A stretch of 6,216 bases of DNA. Source: Erysipelotrichaceae bacterium (GTDB lineage Bacteria; Bacillota_I; Bacilli_A; Erysipelotrichales; Erysipelotrichaceae). The notes under the pieces are model-generated. The model was not told where the DNA came from. It made no database searches and saw only the letters and a list, made by a program, of their open reading frames with translations. The translations under genes and the position numbers were made by a program. Location: the NCBI GenBank assembly GCA_030533035.1, contig JAUNJW010000126.1, forward strand, positions 1-6,216, given 5' to 3'. Below, piece by piece: positions 1 to 5,212 of this stretch. Each line of letters starts with the position of its first letter. The first letter of the stretch is position 1.

Positions 1-33
1 ATGGGCACATAGCTGCGTCAGAATATCGCTCAT
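1..33 (-). CDS. trpC: 5' end of a Trp-regulated gene, probably indole-3-glycerol-phosphate synthase (partial)
   Basis: Only 11 codons are inside the window, reading MSDILTQLCAH from an ATG at 33. A strong ribosome binding site (GGGGGTGAT, about 37-46) lies 7 nt upstream. The gene follows a T-box leader with a Trp specifier, so its product should belong to tryptophan biosynthesis, uptake or charging. The N-terminus resembles that of many TrpC proteins, which often begin MSDIL..I.A.KR and close the indole ring in Trp synthesis. It does not resemble the usual start of TrpS. Eleven residues are little evidence, so the TrpC call rests partly on the regulatory context. The alternative is another Trp gene, such as a different trp operon member or a transporter. 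Confidence 0.5.
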   Translation of the reverse strand, partial: MSDILTQLCAH

Positions 34-52
34 CGGATCACCCCCTTCAAAC

Positions 53-82
53 AAAAAACCCCGACGGAAATTTCCGTCAGGG
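53..82 (-). terminator. T-box intrinsic terminator
   Basis: On the minus strand, CCCTGACGGAAA pairs with TTTCCGTCGGGG (one A/C mismatch) and is followed by six T residues at 58-53. The CCCTG at its 5' side is also needed by the antiterminator, so the two structures are mutually exclusive. Confidence 0.9.
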
Positions 83-311
83 ACGAATTACAATTCGCGG
101 TGCCACCCTGCTTCACGTTTTCACGTGCGCTTTGCCGGATACAGTCATATCCGCGGGAACTAACGTATCCCTTACGTCGCAGAATACTTGGATCACTCCT
201 TTGACTGCGCCCTCAGCGGTCCATTTGACAGACTGTGCTTCTGCCCGGCTCTCACCTGCCCGGACTCTCTTTGAGATCATATCTGCCGTTATCTCCGCCT
301 CACCGGTTTAT
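53..311 (-). promoter_or_regulatory. T-box riboswitch leader, tRNA-Trp specific
   Basis: Read on the minus strand, this leader carries the hallmark T-box core AGGGTGGCACCGCG (96-109), just upstream of an intrinsic terminator. Stem I shows the AGAGAG and GGTGAGAG motifs (about 250-270). These are followed by TGG ACC GCTGAG, which places a TGG specifier codon at 221-223. In the antiterminator bulge TGGC, the variable base C (position 102) would pair with a G73 discriminator, as found in bacterial tRNA-Trp. Met tRNA, with A73, fits less well, which argues against reading the overlapping ATG as the specifier. Hairpins at 136-153 and 114-127 (GAAA loop) lie between Stem I and the antiterminator. 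CAGGG near 106-110 can pair with CCCTG at 78-82 to form the antiterminator, excluding the terminator. Uncharged tRNA-Trp should therefore switch on the downstream gene. Confidence 0.93.
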
Positions 312-317
312 GTGCCC

Positions 318-346
318 ATTATGGCGCATATTGCATGCATGGTCAA
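318..346 (-). promoter_or_regulatory. Sigma-A promoter of the T-box operon
   Basis: TTGACC (346-341), a 17-nt spacer and CATAAT (323-318) on the minus strand give a near-consensus housekeeping promoter. Transcription should start near 311, just upstream of Stem I of the T-box. The -35 box lies inside the perfect inverted repeat GCATG-N5-CATGC (337-351), and the -10 lies within CCATTATGG (316-324). Additional operator control is therefore possible. Confidence 0.8.
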
Positions 347-419
347 CATGCGTACATGAAAATCAGGGGTATTTTTGATTGTTTTTTACATTTTTGTGAA
401 ACAATTTACATTTTCAGAA

Positions 420-869
420 TTATCTGCCGCCCATCTGCATTCTCACGATCTTGCGCTCGACGGCAGCGGCGTATTCCGCCTCCTCTTCCTCATTCTGGGG
501 ATTCAGCGGCTTCACCTTTGCCGGCTTTTCATCATCATCGAGGGCGACGTAGACGACATAGGCGGTATTGATCAGTTCTTTTCTTCCTTCCACTTCGACA
601 AAGGAATCCACGCGGACCTCCATGGAAGTGTTTCCGGTCCAGGTGACCCACGCTTCCTGGACAACGATGTCATTGAGATAGGCGGGCCTCAGGAAACCGA
701 GATAATCGATGCAGGCGGTTGTGACAGCCTTGCCGGCGTAGCGTCTGGCGGCGACGGCGCCGATCACGTCAATCCAGGCCATCAGCTGGCCGCCGAAAAG
801 ACGGGGAATGGCATTACCGTTGCAGTGCTGGGAAAGGACAATCTGTGCACTTGTGGAAACTTCTCTCAT
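420..869 (-). CDS. Acyl-CoA thioesterase, hotdog fold (YciA/BACH-like)
   Basis: This 149-residue protein matches single-hotdog acyl-CoA thioesterases, which hydrolyse acyl-CoA to free acid and CoA in the cytoplasm. Residues about 14-65 show the family pattern: HCNGN, then FGGQLMAWID with the usual catalytic Asp in the helix (D34), then VTTACIDYLGFLRP. A second strand region, GNTSMEVRVDSFVE, follows, and then NTAYVVYVALDD. The C-terminal tail (about 125-149) is charged. The ATG at 869 is chosen because GAGGAG lies 5 nt upstream. An in-frame ATG at 923 sits inside the terminator hairpin of the previous gene and upstream of the apparent promoter. The substrate cannot be read from the sequence. 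The gene is transcribed alone, ending before the T-box promoter without a strong terminator that I can see. Confidence 0.88.
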   Translation of the reverse strand: MREVSTSAQIVLSQHCNGNAIPRLFGGQLMAWIDVIGAVAARRYAGKAVTTACIDYLGFLRPAYLNDIVVQEAWVTWTGNTSMEVRVDSFVEVEGRKELINTAYVVYVALDDDEKPAKVKPLNPQNEEEEAEYAAAVERKIVRMQMGGR

Positions 870-894
870 GATAACTCCTCTATTGTTTTTCTTA

Positions 895-903
895 ACTATA
901 GCA
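895..903 (-). promoter_or_regulatory. Extended -10 promoter of the thioesterase gene
   Basis: TGCTATAGT on the minus strand is an extended -10 (TGn plus TATAGT). It lies just downstream of the preceding terminator and about 25 nt before the thioesterase start. No good -35 is visible 17 nt upstream, which is common for extended -10 promoters. Confidence 0.55.
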
Positions 904-904
904 G

Positions 905-932
905 AGAAAAGGCAGCGCTTCATGGCTGCCTT
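905..932 (-). terminator. Intrinsic terminator of the tetR-coiled-coil gene unit
   Basis: AAGGCAGC (932-925) pairs with GCTGCCTT (916-909) around an 8-nt loop, followed on the minus strand by TTTTCTCT. It lies directly after the stop of the small helical protein gene. The U tract is short, so termination may be partial. Confidence 0.65.
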
Positions 933-949
933 CGTTTTTGTATTCTTTT

Positions 950-1255
950 TTACTTTTCGAGCTGGTCGAGTTTTTCGTTGAGCAGTTCGATGGCTCTTTC
1001 CTTGGAACGGATCAGTTCGATTGTATTGTATTCGTCCTTGAACGGCTTGCCGGTTTCCTTTGATTCATAGAAAACACGGCCGAGCTTTTCATAAGCCTTT
1101 GTCAGGTCCCTGGATGTATGGCCGATCTCAGCTCTGATCTCAGCCTTCTGCTTTTCAATATCCAGGCGGGAAAGCAGTGTTCTGCCGCCCTCTTCAATGG
1201 TTTTGGAAGCTTTTTCGACAAATTCGTTTACTTTGCTGTTGAAATCTTCACTCAT
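950..1255 (-). CDS. Small charged helical protein of unknown function
   Basis: This 101-residue protein is not one I can assign to a named function. It is rich in Lys and Glu, has no membrane segment, signal peptide or cysteine, and reads as two long helices. Residues about 4-66 contain heptad-like stretches and residues about 78-101 (TIELIRSKERAIELLNEKL) look like coiled coil. They are joined by a short GKPF turn. Similar small proteins in Clostridia often carry a C-terminal zinc ribbon, which is absent here. The ATG at 1255 has AAAGGA about 8 nt upstream. An alternative ATG at 1282 would overlap tetR and lacks a better site. The gap to the tetR stop is 4 nt, so the two genes are co-transcribed and the protein probably belongs to the TetR regulon. 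Confidence 0.8.
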   Translation of the reverse strand: MSEDFNSKVNEFVEKASKTIEEGGRTLLSRLDIEKQKAEIRAEIGHTSRDLTKAYEKLGRVFYESKETGKPFKDEYNTIELIRSKERAIELLNEKLDQLEK

Positions 1256-1259
1256 GTTT

Positions 1260-1826
1260 TTAGTCCTTTCCGGCCCGTTCAATCAGGTCCAAAATGATTT
1301 CAGTAATCTCTGCGTCCGTTGCCTCTTTCTGCTGGACAAGCTCAATAATGCCGCTGATCAGAATATCTGCGTAGTATTTGGGATGTTCCAGCATCAGCTC
1401 ATCATTCTCATTGCCCTCTTCGAACATTGAGACAAGAGCCGCGATAGCGTTCGATTTGGCTTCATCAATGGAGCGCATGCTCAGCTGGGAAAGATCGACG
1501 TCATCATCCGTGGAGAGCTTGTTGTCAAGATCCCGGAAGGAATTGACTGTGTTGGCAACAAACTGGTGCAGTCTGCTTTCATAGTCGCTCTTTGAATCCA
1601 TCGAAGCATACATCATCTCATTGAAGACTTCGTTGTATTTTTCACTGATCGCGTCAATCACGTCATCCTTTGATTTGAAATAGTAATAGAACAGGCCCTT
1701 GGCCACATCCATTTCCTTGACGATTGCGCTGATGGTCGTATCAACGATACCGTTTTCCCTGAACAGTTTTTCCGCAGCGTCAACAAACTCATTTCTGCGC
1801 TCTTCGCTGTCTCTGTTATCTGCCAC
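1260..1826 (-). CDS. TetR/AcrR-family transcriptional repressor
   Basis: This 188-residue protein has the TetR length and layout. An N-terminal helix (RRNEFVDAAEKLFRENG, about 11-27) is followed by the helix-turn-helix TTISAIVKEMDVAKGLFYYYFKSKDD (about 30-55), which contains the diagnostic YYYF-K-K motif. The C-terminal ligand and dimer domain is variable and rich in Asp and Glu, so the effector cannot be predicted. The start is taken as GTG at 1826 because GGAGG (1834-1838) lies 7 nt upstream. The in-frame ATG at 1847 lies upstream of the expected transcription start near 1841. The promoter overlaps a perfect palindrome, so the protein probably represses itself, the small helical gene behind it and the divergent rlmA. 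Confidence 0.93.
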   Translation of the reverse strand: MADNRDSEERRNEFVDAAEKLFRENGIVDTTISAIVKEMDVAKGLFYYYFKSKDDVIDAISEKYNEVFNEMMYASMDSKSDYESRLHQFVANTVNSFRDLDNKLSTDDDVDLSQLSMRSIDEAKSNAIAALVSMFEEGNENDELMLEHPKYYADILISGIIELVQQKEATDAEITEIILDLIERAGKD

Positions 1827-1847
1827 AATATCACCTCCGACATCCAT

Positions 1848-1876
1848 ATTCTATATTCCGACTGACCGTCAGTCAA
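1848..1876 (-). promoter_or_regulatory. tetR promoter
   Basis: TTGACT (1876-1871), a 17-nt spacer and TAGAAT (1853-1848) on the minus strand form a near-consensus sigma-A promoter. The expected start near 1841 gives a short leader ending in the GGAGG site. The operator palindrome at 1860-1874 covers part of the -35 and the spacer. Confidence 0.8.
1860..1874. promoter_or_regulatory. TetR-family operator palindrome
   Basis: GACTGAC-C-GTCAGTC is a perfect inverted repeat with 7-bp arms and a 1-bp centre at 1867. TetR-family operators of the form TGACTGACNGTCAGTCA are well known. It overlaps the -35 and spacer of the tetR promoter and lies at about -40 to -26 of the divergent rlmA start. One bound dimer pair could block both promoters. 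Confidence 0.85.
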
Positions 1877-1884
1877 TAGCCGCG

Positions 1885-1893
1885 TGATATACT
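1885..1893 (+). promoter_or_regulatory. Extended -10 promoter of rlmA
   Basis: TGATATACT is an extended -10 (TGn plus TATACT). Only 6 nt, CTCTTT, separate it from the rlmA ATG, so the expected +1 is the A of the start codon at 1900. The -35 region is poor and is occupied by the TetR palindrome. Confidence 0.65.
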
Positions 1894-1899
1894 CTCTTT

Positions 1900-2670
1900 A
1901 TGAAACTGATCTGTCCTGTCTGCGCATCGCCCCTGCAGCGCGTAAACAAAGAAGCCGTCTGTAAGAACAATCATCATTTTGATTATGCGAAAAGCGGCTA
2001 TCTGAACCTGCTTGTCTCAAATAAAAAAATCCATGGTGATGACGCCGCCATGGTCAAAGCCAGAACCGCCTTCCTGGAAAGCGGCGGCTACGCCTTTTTA
2101 AGAAACCGGCTGGCCGAGCTGAGTGAAGGCAGCCAAGTCCTGGCAGATCTGGGCTGCGGGGAAGGCTATTACACCGCCGCGATGCAGGCGCCGGAGCGCT
2201 ATGGCTTTGATCTTTCCAGAGACGCCCTCAAGCACGCCGCGAAAAAGGATAAGGAAGGATATTATACCGTCGCCTCCATCTTCCGGCTGCCGCTGGCAGA
2301 TGAATCCTGCGATACGGTGCTGACCTGCTTCGCGCCGCACGCGAAAGAGGAAATCTTCCGGATCCTGAAACCGGGCGGCAGATTCATCTTTGTGACGCCG
2401 GGTGAAAGGCATCTGTTCGAAATGAAGGAAGTTCTCTATGAACATCCTTATGAAAACAAACCGGAAGAACTGGATACGGAACTGCAGCTGATTTCCGCAG
2501 AAAAGATCCGTGAGATCATGCACTGTAACAATGAACAGTTCAGGAATCTCTTCATGTTGACGCCTTACGTGTGGAGCACAGGCGAAGCGGACAAAATGCG
2601 GCTGTATGACACCCCTGCTTTGGGTATCACGGCAGAGTTCATCATCCGGGTATATCAGAAAAACGTTTAA
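1900..2670 (+). CDS. rlmA: 23S rRNA (guanine-N1)-methyltransferase, RlmA family
   Basis: This 256-residue protein matches RlmA, which methylates N1 of G745 (RlmA-I) or G748 (RlmA-II/TlrB) in hairpin 35 of 23S rRNA using S-adenosylmethionine. The N-terminal zinc site is intact: C5, C8, C21 and H25, in the spacing of the E. coli enzyme. The family motif FDYAKSGYLNLL follows (27-38). The SAM site is visible as VLADLGCGEGYY (80-91) with an acidic residue in GFDLS (102-106), then FAPHAKEEIFRILKPGGRF (144-162). The subtype is not clear from sequence alone. The ATG at 1900 must be the start because the zinc cysteines begin at residue 5. No Shine-Dalgarno sequence precedes it, and the -10 box is only 6 nt away, so the mRNA is probably leaderless. 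RlmA-II enzymes can give resistance to tylosin-type macrolides. The divergent TetR gene suggests inducible expression. Confidence 0.93.
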   Translation: MKLICPVCASPLQRVNKEAVCKNNHHFDYAKSGYLNLLVSNKKIHGDDAAMVKARTAFLESGGYAFLRNRLAELSEGSQVLADLGCGEGYYTAAMQAPERYGFDLSRDALKHAAKKDKEGYYTVASIFRLPLADESCDTVLTCFAPHAKEEIFRILKPGGRFIFVTPGERHLFEMKEVLYEHPYENKPEELDTELQLISAEKIREIMHCNNEQFRNLFMLTPYVWSTGEADKMRLYDTPALGITAEFIIRVYQKNV

Positions 2671-2702
2671 AAAAAGAAATCCTGCGCTGCAGGATTTCTC
2701 TT
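2669..2702. terminator. Bidirectional terminator between rlmA and the fumarase operon
   Basis: GAAATCCTGC (2676-2685) pairs perfectly with GCAGGATTTC (2689-2698) around GCT. On the minus strand it is followed by seven T residues (2675-2669), a strong terminator for the convergent operon ending at 2703. On the plus strand the tail TCTTTC is weaker but could end rlmA transcription. Confidence 0.9.
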
Positions 2703-3071
2703 TCATTCAGCTTTATGTTCTTTCTCAAGCATTTTATGGGCGGCGAGTTCCGCCTTTTCATTTTTGATTTCCCAGTGGATTTCCAGGGTCATGATGCCAC
2801 GCAGAATAACCAGAGCGCCGAGAATGACGAGGTCCTGGATCTCTTCGGCAAGGATCGTATGCAGGACTTCACCGGCCATCAGGAATTCCAGGCACATCGC
2901 GATGCCTTCCGCCAGGCTGACCGAGCATTCTTCTTTTCTCGTCACCCACTGGATGAATCCCTTCACGCCTGTATAAAACAGAATGATGGCCCCGAAGAGT
3001 TCAAGGATAATACTGGCCAGGCTGACAACGTTGATGACGGTCAGATGAAGAACGTGAGCGACAGCTTCCAT
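2703..3071 (-). CDS. DUF1622 family membrane protein
   Basis: This 122-residue protein looks like the DUF1622 family of small integral membrane proteins, whose function I do not know. Hydrophobic segments lie at about 8-34 and 82-98, with a more amphipathic one at 54-74. The family-like motifs are ELFGAIILFYTGVKGFIQ (24-41), then a basic-acidic linker, then SLAEGIAMCLEFLMAGEVLHT (52-72). The last third ends in a charged cytoplasm-like tail (EIKNEKAELAAHKMLEKEHKAE). The ATG at 3071 has AAAGGAG about 10 nt upstream. It is the last gene of the fumarase-malic enzyme operon, 15 nt after malic enzyme. That suggests, but does not prove, a link to dicarboxylate or pyruvate metabolism or to membrane bioenergetics. 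Confidence 0.82.
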   Translation of the reverse strand: MEAVAHVLHLTVINVVSLASIILELFGAIILFYTGVKGFIQWVTRKEECSVSLAEGIAMCLEFLMAGEVLHTILAEEIQDLVILGALVILRGIMTLEIHWEIKNEKAELAAHKMLEKEHKAE

Positions 3072-3086
3072 ATTAGTGAGACTCCT

Positions 3087-4265
3087 TTATTTGCGCACAA
3101 CACCGTCTGCGACAGCGCATTCGCCGACAGCCTTCGCGACAGCCGGAACAACCCGGTCGTCAAATGCGGAGACGATGACATGATCCGGGGAGAGTTCCTC
3201 CTCGCTGATCAGTGAAGCGATTGCCTTTGAGCAGGCGATTTTCATGGATTCGGTAATCTTTGTGGCCTTCGCGTCGAGAGCGCCGCGGAAGAGGCCCGGG
3301 AATGCCAGGACGTTGTTGACCTGGTTGGGGTTGTCGCTTCTGCCGGTGCCGACGATATACGCGCCTGCTTCCTTCGCCTCAGCGTAGGAGATTTCCGGTT
3401 CCGGATTTGCCATCGGGAAGACGATGCAGCCGGGGTTCATGGATGCGACCATTTCCTTTGTGACAAGGCGGGGCGCGCTGACGCCGATAAAGATGTCAGC
3501 ACCCTTGAGGCCGTCGGCCAGTGATTCATAGTGGCGGCCGTCCTTGTTGACGTAATTGAGAAGTTCCTTCTTCAGTTCTGTGAATTCCCCTGCCCTGGCC
3601 GGCTCGATGCAGGCCCTGGAGTCAAAGGCATTGATATTTGTGAAGCCATAGCTGTAAAGCAGACGGATGATGGAGGAGCCGGCAGCGCCGCAGCCGGAAA
3701 CAACCACCTTCATGTCAGCGGGATTGGCTTTCTTCAGCTTCATGCAGTTGATCAGGGCAGCCAGGACAACGATCGCTGTGCCGTGCTGGTCATCATGGAA
3801 AACCGGAATGTCCAGTTCTTTGATCAGGCGTCTTTCGATTTCAACGCAGCGGGGCGCGGAAATATCTTCCAGGTTGATGGCGCCGATGCCGGGAGCGATG
3901 GCCTTGCAGATGGCGACGATTTCATCGGGATCCTTTGTGTCAAGGCAGATCGGCCAGGCGTCGAGGTTGGCGAAGCGCTTCATCAGCAGTGCCTTGCCTT
4001 CCATGACGGGAAGAGCTGCGGCAGGTCCGATATCGCCAAGACCGAGGACAGCTGTGCCGTCGGTCACGACAGCGACTGTGTTTCCTCTGCCTGTATAGAC
4101 ATAGGAGTTTTCCGGGTCCTTCGCGATTTCAAGGCACGGCTGGGCAACGCCCGGTGTATAAGCGAGGGAAAGGTCATACGCGTCTGCGCAGGGAACCTTT
4201 GACTCGACTTTCAGTTTTCCTTTGAATTCTTTGTGAAGCTTAAGGGATTCATCATAAAGACTCAT
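3087..4265 (-). CDS. Malic enzyme, NAD(P)-dependent, decarboxylating
   Basis: This 392-residue cytoplasmic enzyme catalyses malate plus NAD(P)+ to pyruvate, CO2 and NAD(P)H. It has the short prokaryotic form, without the C-terminal phosphotransacetylase domain of MaeB. The N-terminal malic domain shows AYTPGVAQP with the catalytic Tyr (Y36) and PVMEGKALLMKRFANLDAWPICLDT with the catalytic Lys (K91). Metal ligands are in NLEDI (E133, D134) and FHDDQHGTA (D159). The Rossmann fold follows, with VVVSGCGAAGSS (187-198). D215 ends the second strand (AFDSR), which leans towards NAD, although the nearby Arg makes cofactor choice uncertain. The ATG at 4265 is chosen because MSLYDESLKLH is the normal family start; a TTG at 4286 is in frame but less likely. 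It overlaps the upstream DUF523 gene by 14 nt, with its GGATGG site inside that gene. Confidence 0.96.
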   Translation of the reverse strand: MSLYDESLKLHKEFKGKLKVESKVPCADAYDLSLAYTPGVAQPCLEIAKDPENSYVYTGRGNTVAVVTDGTAVLGLGDIGPAAALPVMEGKALLMKRFANLDAWPICLDTKDPDEIVAICKAIAPGIGAINLEDISAPRCVEIERRLIKELDIPVFHDDQHGTAIVVLAALINCMKLKKANPADMKVVVSGCGAAGSSIIRLLYSYGFTNINAFDSRACIEPARAGEFTELKKELLNYVNKDGRHYESLADGLKGADIFIGVSAPRLVTKEMVASMNPGCIVFPMANPEPEISYAEAKEAGAYIVGTGRSDNPNQVNNVLAFPGLFRGALDAKATKITESMKIACSKAIASLISEEELSPDHVIVSAFDDRVVPAVAKAVGECAVADGVVRK

Positions 4266-4698
4266 TTTTCTTTTCCATCCTTTCAAGATATTCCAGTTCG
4301 GTCACGCATTCGATGCCCTCTTTTCTGCAGAGAGCCGCGAAGATTCCGTCACCCCGGATTTTTGTATGGCTGAATGTGCCGTCATAGATCTGTCCGACTC
4401 CGCAGGACGGGCTGTTTGCCTTGAGAACGGCAAGCGTGCACCCGTTTTCCCTTGCGGTCTTCAGGGACTTTTCAGCCCCTGTGACAAAATACTCCGTGAC
4501 ATCTTCACCGGCTGTATTATATACCCTGTTTCCCCGAATCTCACACGATAATCGCGGAACCGGCAGTCCGCCGGCCACTTCCGGGCAGACAAGTACGGCT
4601 TTTCCTTCGTCACAGAGTTTCTTCAGACAGCTGATTTCGTTATTGCCGCCGTTATACTTACAGTTCCTGCCGGCCAGGCACGCACTCATCAGAATCAT
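4252..4698 (-). CDS. DUF523 family protein, TudS-like (thiouracil desulfurase family)
   Basis: This 148-residue protein belongs to DUF523. A characterised member, TudS, uses a [4Fe-4S] cluster to remove sulfur from 2-thiouracil. The family motifs are clear: MILMSACLAGRNCKYNGGNN at the N-terminus, LVCPEVAGGLPVPR (36-49) and KANSPSCGVG (93-102). Cysteines C7, C38 and C99 occupy the three positions expected to hold the cluster. The ATG at 4698 is chosen because AAGGAA lies 9 nt upstream and because family members start MILxSACL; the ATGs at 4707 and 4689 are poorer choices. The gene overlaps fumarase beta by 41 nt and malic enzyme by 14 nt, so its translation is probably coupled to both. Desulfurase activity is inferred from the family; the real substrate is unknown, and a role linked to the Fe-S fumarase is possible. 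Confidence 0.9.
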   Translation of the reverse strand: MILMSACLAGRNCKYNGGNNEISCLKKLCDEGKAVLVCPEVAGGLPVPRLSCEIRGNRVYNTAGEDVTEYFVTGAEKSLKTARENGCTLAVLKANSPSCGVGQIYDGTFSHTKIRGDGIFAALCRKEGIECVTELEYLERMEKKNESL

Positions 4699-5212
4699 AG
4701 ATATCATTTCCTTCGCAGTCGATGCCGACGAAGCACGGGAAGTCCTTTACCGTCAGTTTTGTCACCGCCTCGGCCAGCAGTTCCTCATAGGCGACTGGTT
4801 CTCTGGCACTGATGGAATGCGACAGCAATGCGCCGGCGCCGCCGACCGCCACGAAGTCGACCGCCCTGTTTCTGACAATGGCGTCTTTGACAGCCTGGCT
4901 TCTTCTTCCCTTGCCGATCATTCCTCTTAATCCGAGCTCAATCAGCTGCGGCGTATAGGGATCCATCCTGCCGGCGGTTGTCGGTCCGGCCGATCCGATT
5001 GCCTGGCCTTCCCTGGCGGGGGTCGGTCCGACATAGTAAATCACAGCGTCGTGAATATCAAAGGGAAGTTCCTCTCCCTTTGCGATGGCCTCATGCATCT
5101 TTTTGTGGGCGGCGTCGCGGGCGGTATAGATCTCGCCGTTCAGCAGAACCGCCTCGCCTGCTTTCAGGCTTGTTCTTTCTTCTTCACAAAGAGGCAGATA
5201 CAGTCTTTTCAT
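4658..5212 (-). CDS. Class I fumarate hydratase, beta subunit (Fe-S hydro-lyase, C-terminal domain)
   Basis: This 184-residue protein is the swivelling beta domain of two-subunit class I fumarases, which interconvert fumarate and malate in the cytoplasm. Recognisable motifs are LLNGEIYTARDAAHKK (23-38), IYYVGPTPA (58-66), SAGPTTAGRMDPYTP (74-88), MIGKG (98-102), VAVGGAGALL (121-130) and FPCFVGIDCEGNDIY (158-172). The start ATG overlaps the alpha stop codon as ATGA (5209-5212), the usual coupling for partners made in equal amounts. AAGGCGGTGA provides a site just upstream. The last 12 residues extend past the usual GNDIY end and are encoded in the overlap with DUF523. Tartrate dehydratase beta (TtdB) is the main alternative. 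The adjacent malic enzyme favours fumarase. Confidence 0.94.
   Translation of the reverse strand: MKRLYLPLCEEERTSLKAGEAVLLNGEIYTARDAAHKKMHEAIAKGEELPFDIHDAVIYYVGPTPAREGQAIGSAGPTTAGRMDPYTPQLIELGLRGMIGKGRRSQAVKDAIVRNRAVDFVAVGGAGALLSHSISAREPVAYEELLAEAVTKLTVKDFPCFVGIDCEGNDIYDSDECVPGRQEL

Noticed and set aside
132..359. Plus-strand open frame of 75 codons in the T-box region
   Set aside because: The stretch is fully explained as a structured T-box leader and promoter on the minus strand, and the frame has no ribosome binding site.
384..412. Possible terminator after the thioesterase gene (ATTGTTT with AAACAAT)
   Set aside because: The stem is only AT pairs with a long loop and no clear T tract, so I do not call it.
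870..923. Longer thioesterase start at 923
   Set aside because: The extra 18 codons cover a terminator hairpin and the extended -10 promoter, and the ATG at 869 has a good GAGGAG site.
375..1070. Plus-strand open frame of 231 codons across the thioesterase and the small helical gene
   Set aside because: It runs through two minus-strand genes, a terminator and a promoter, without a ribosome binding site or protein-like features.
2098..2706. Minus-strand open frame of 202 codons opposite rlmA
   Set aside because: It runs antisense to the conserved RlmA methyltransferase domain and through the bidirectional terminator; it is a shadow frame.
3531..4202. Plus-strand open frame of 223 codons opposite malic enzyme
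   Set aside because: Antisense to a strongly conserved enzyme, with no start signal and no recognisable domain.
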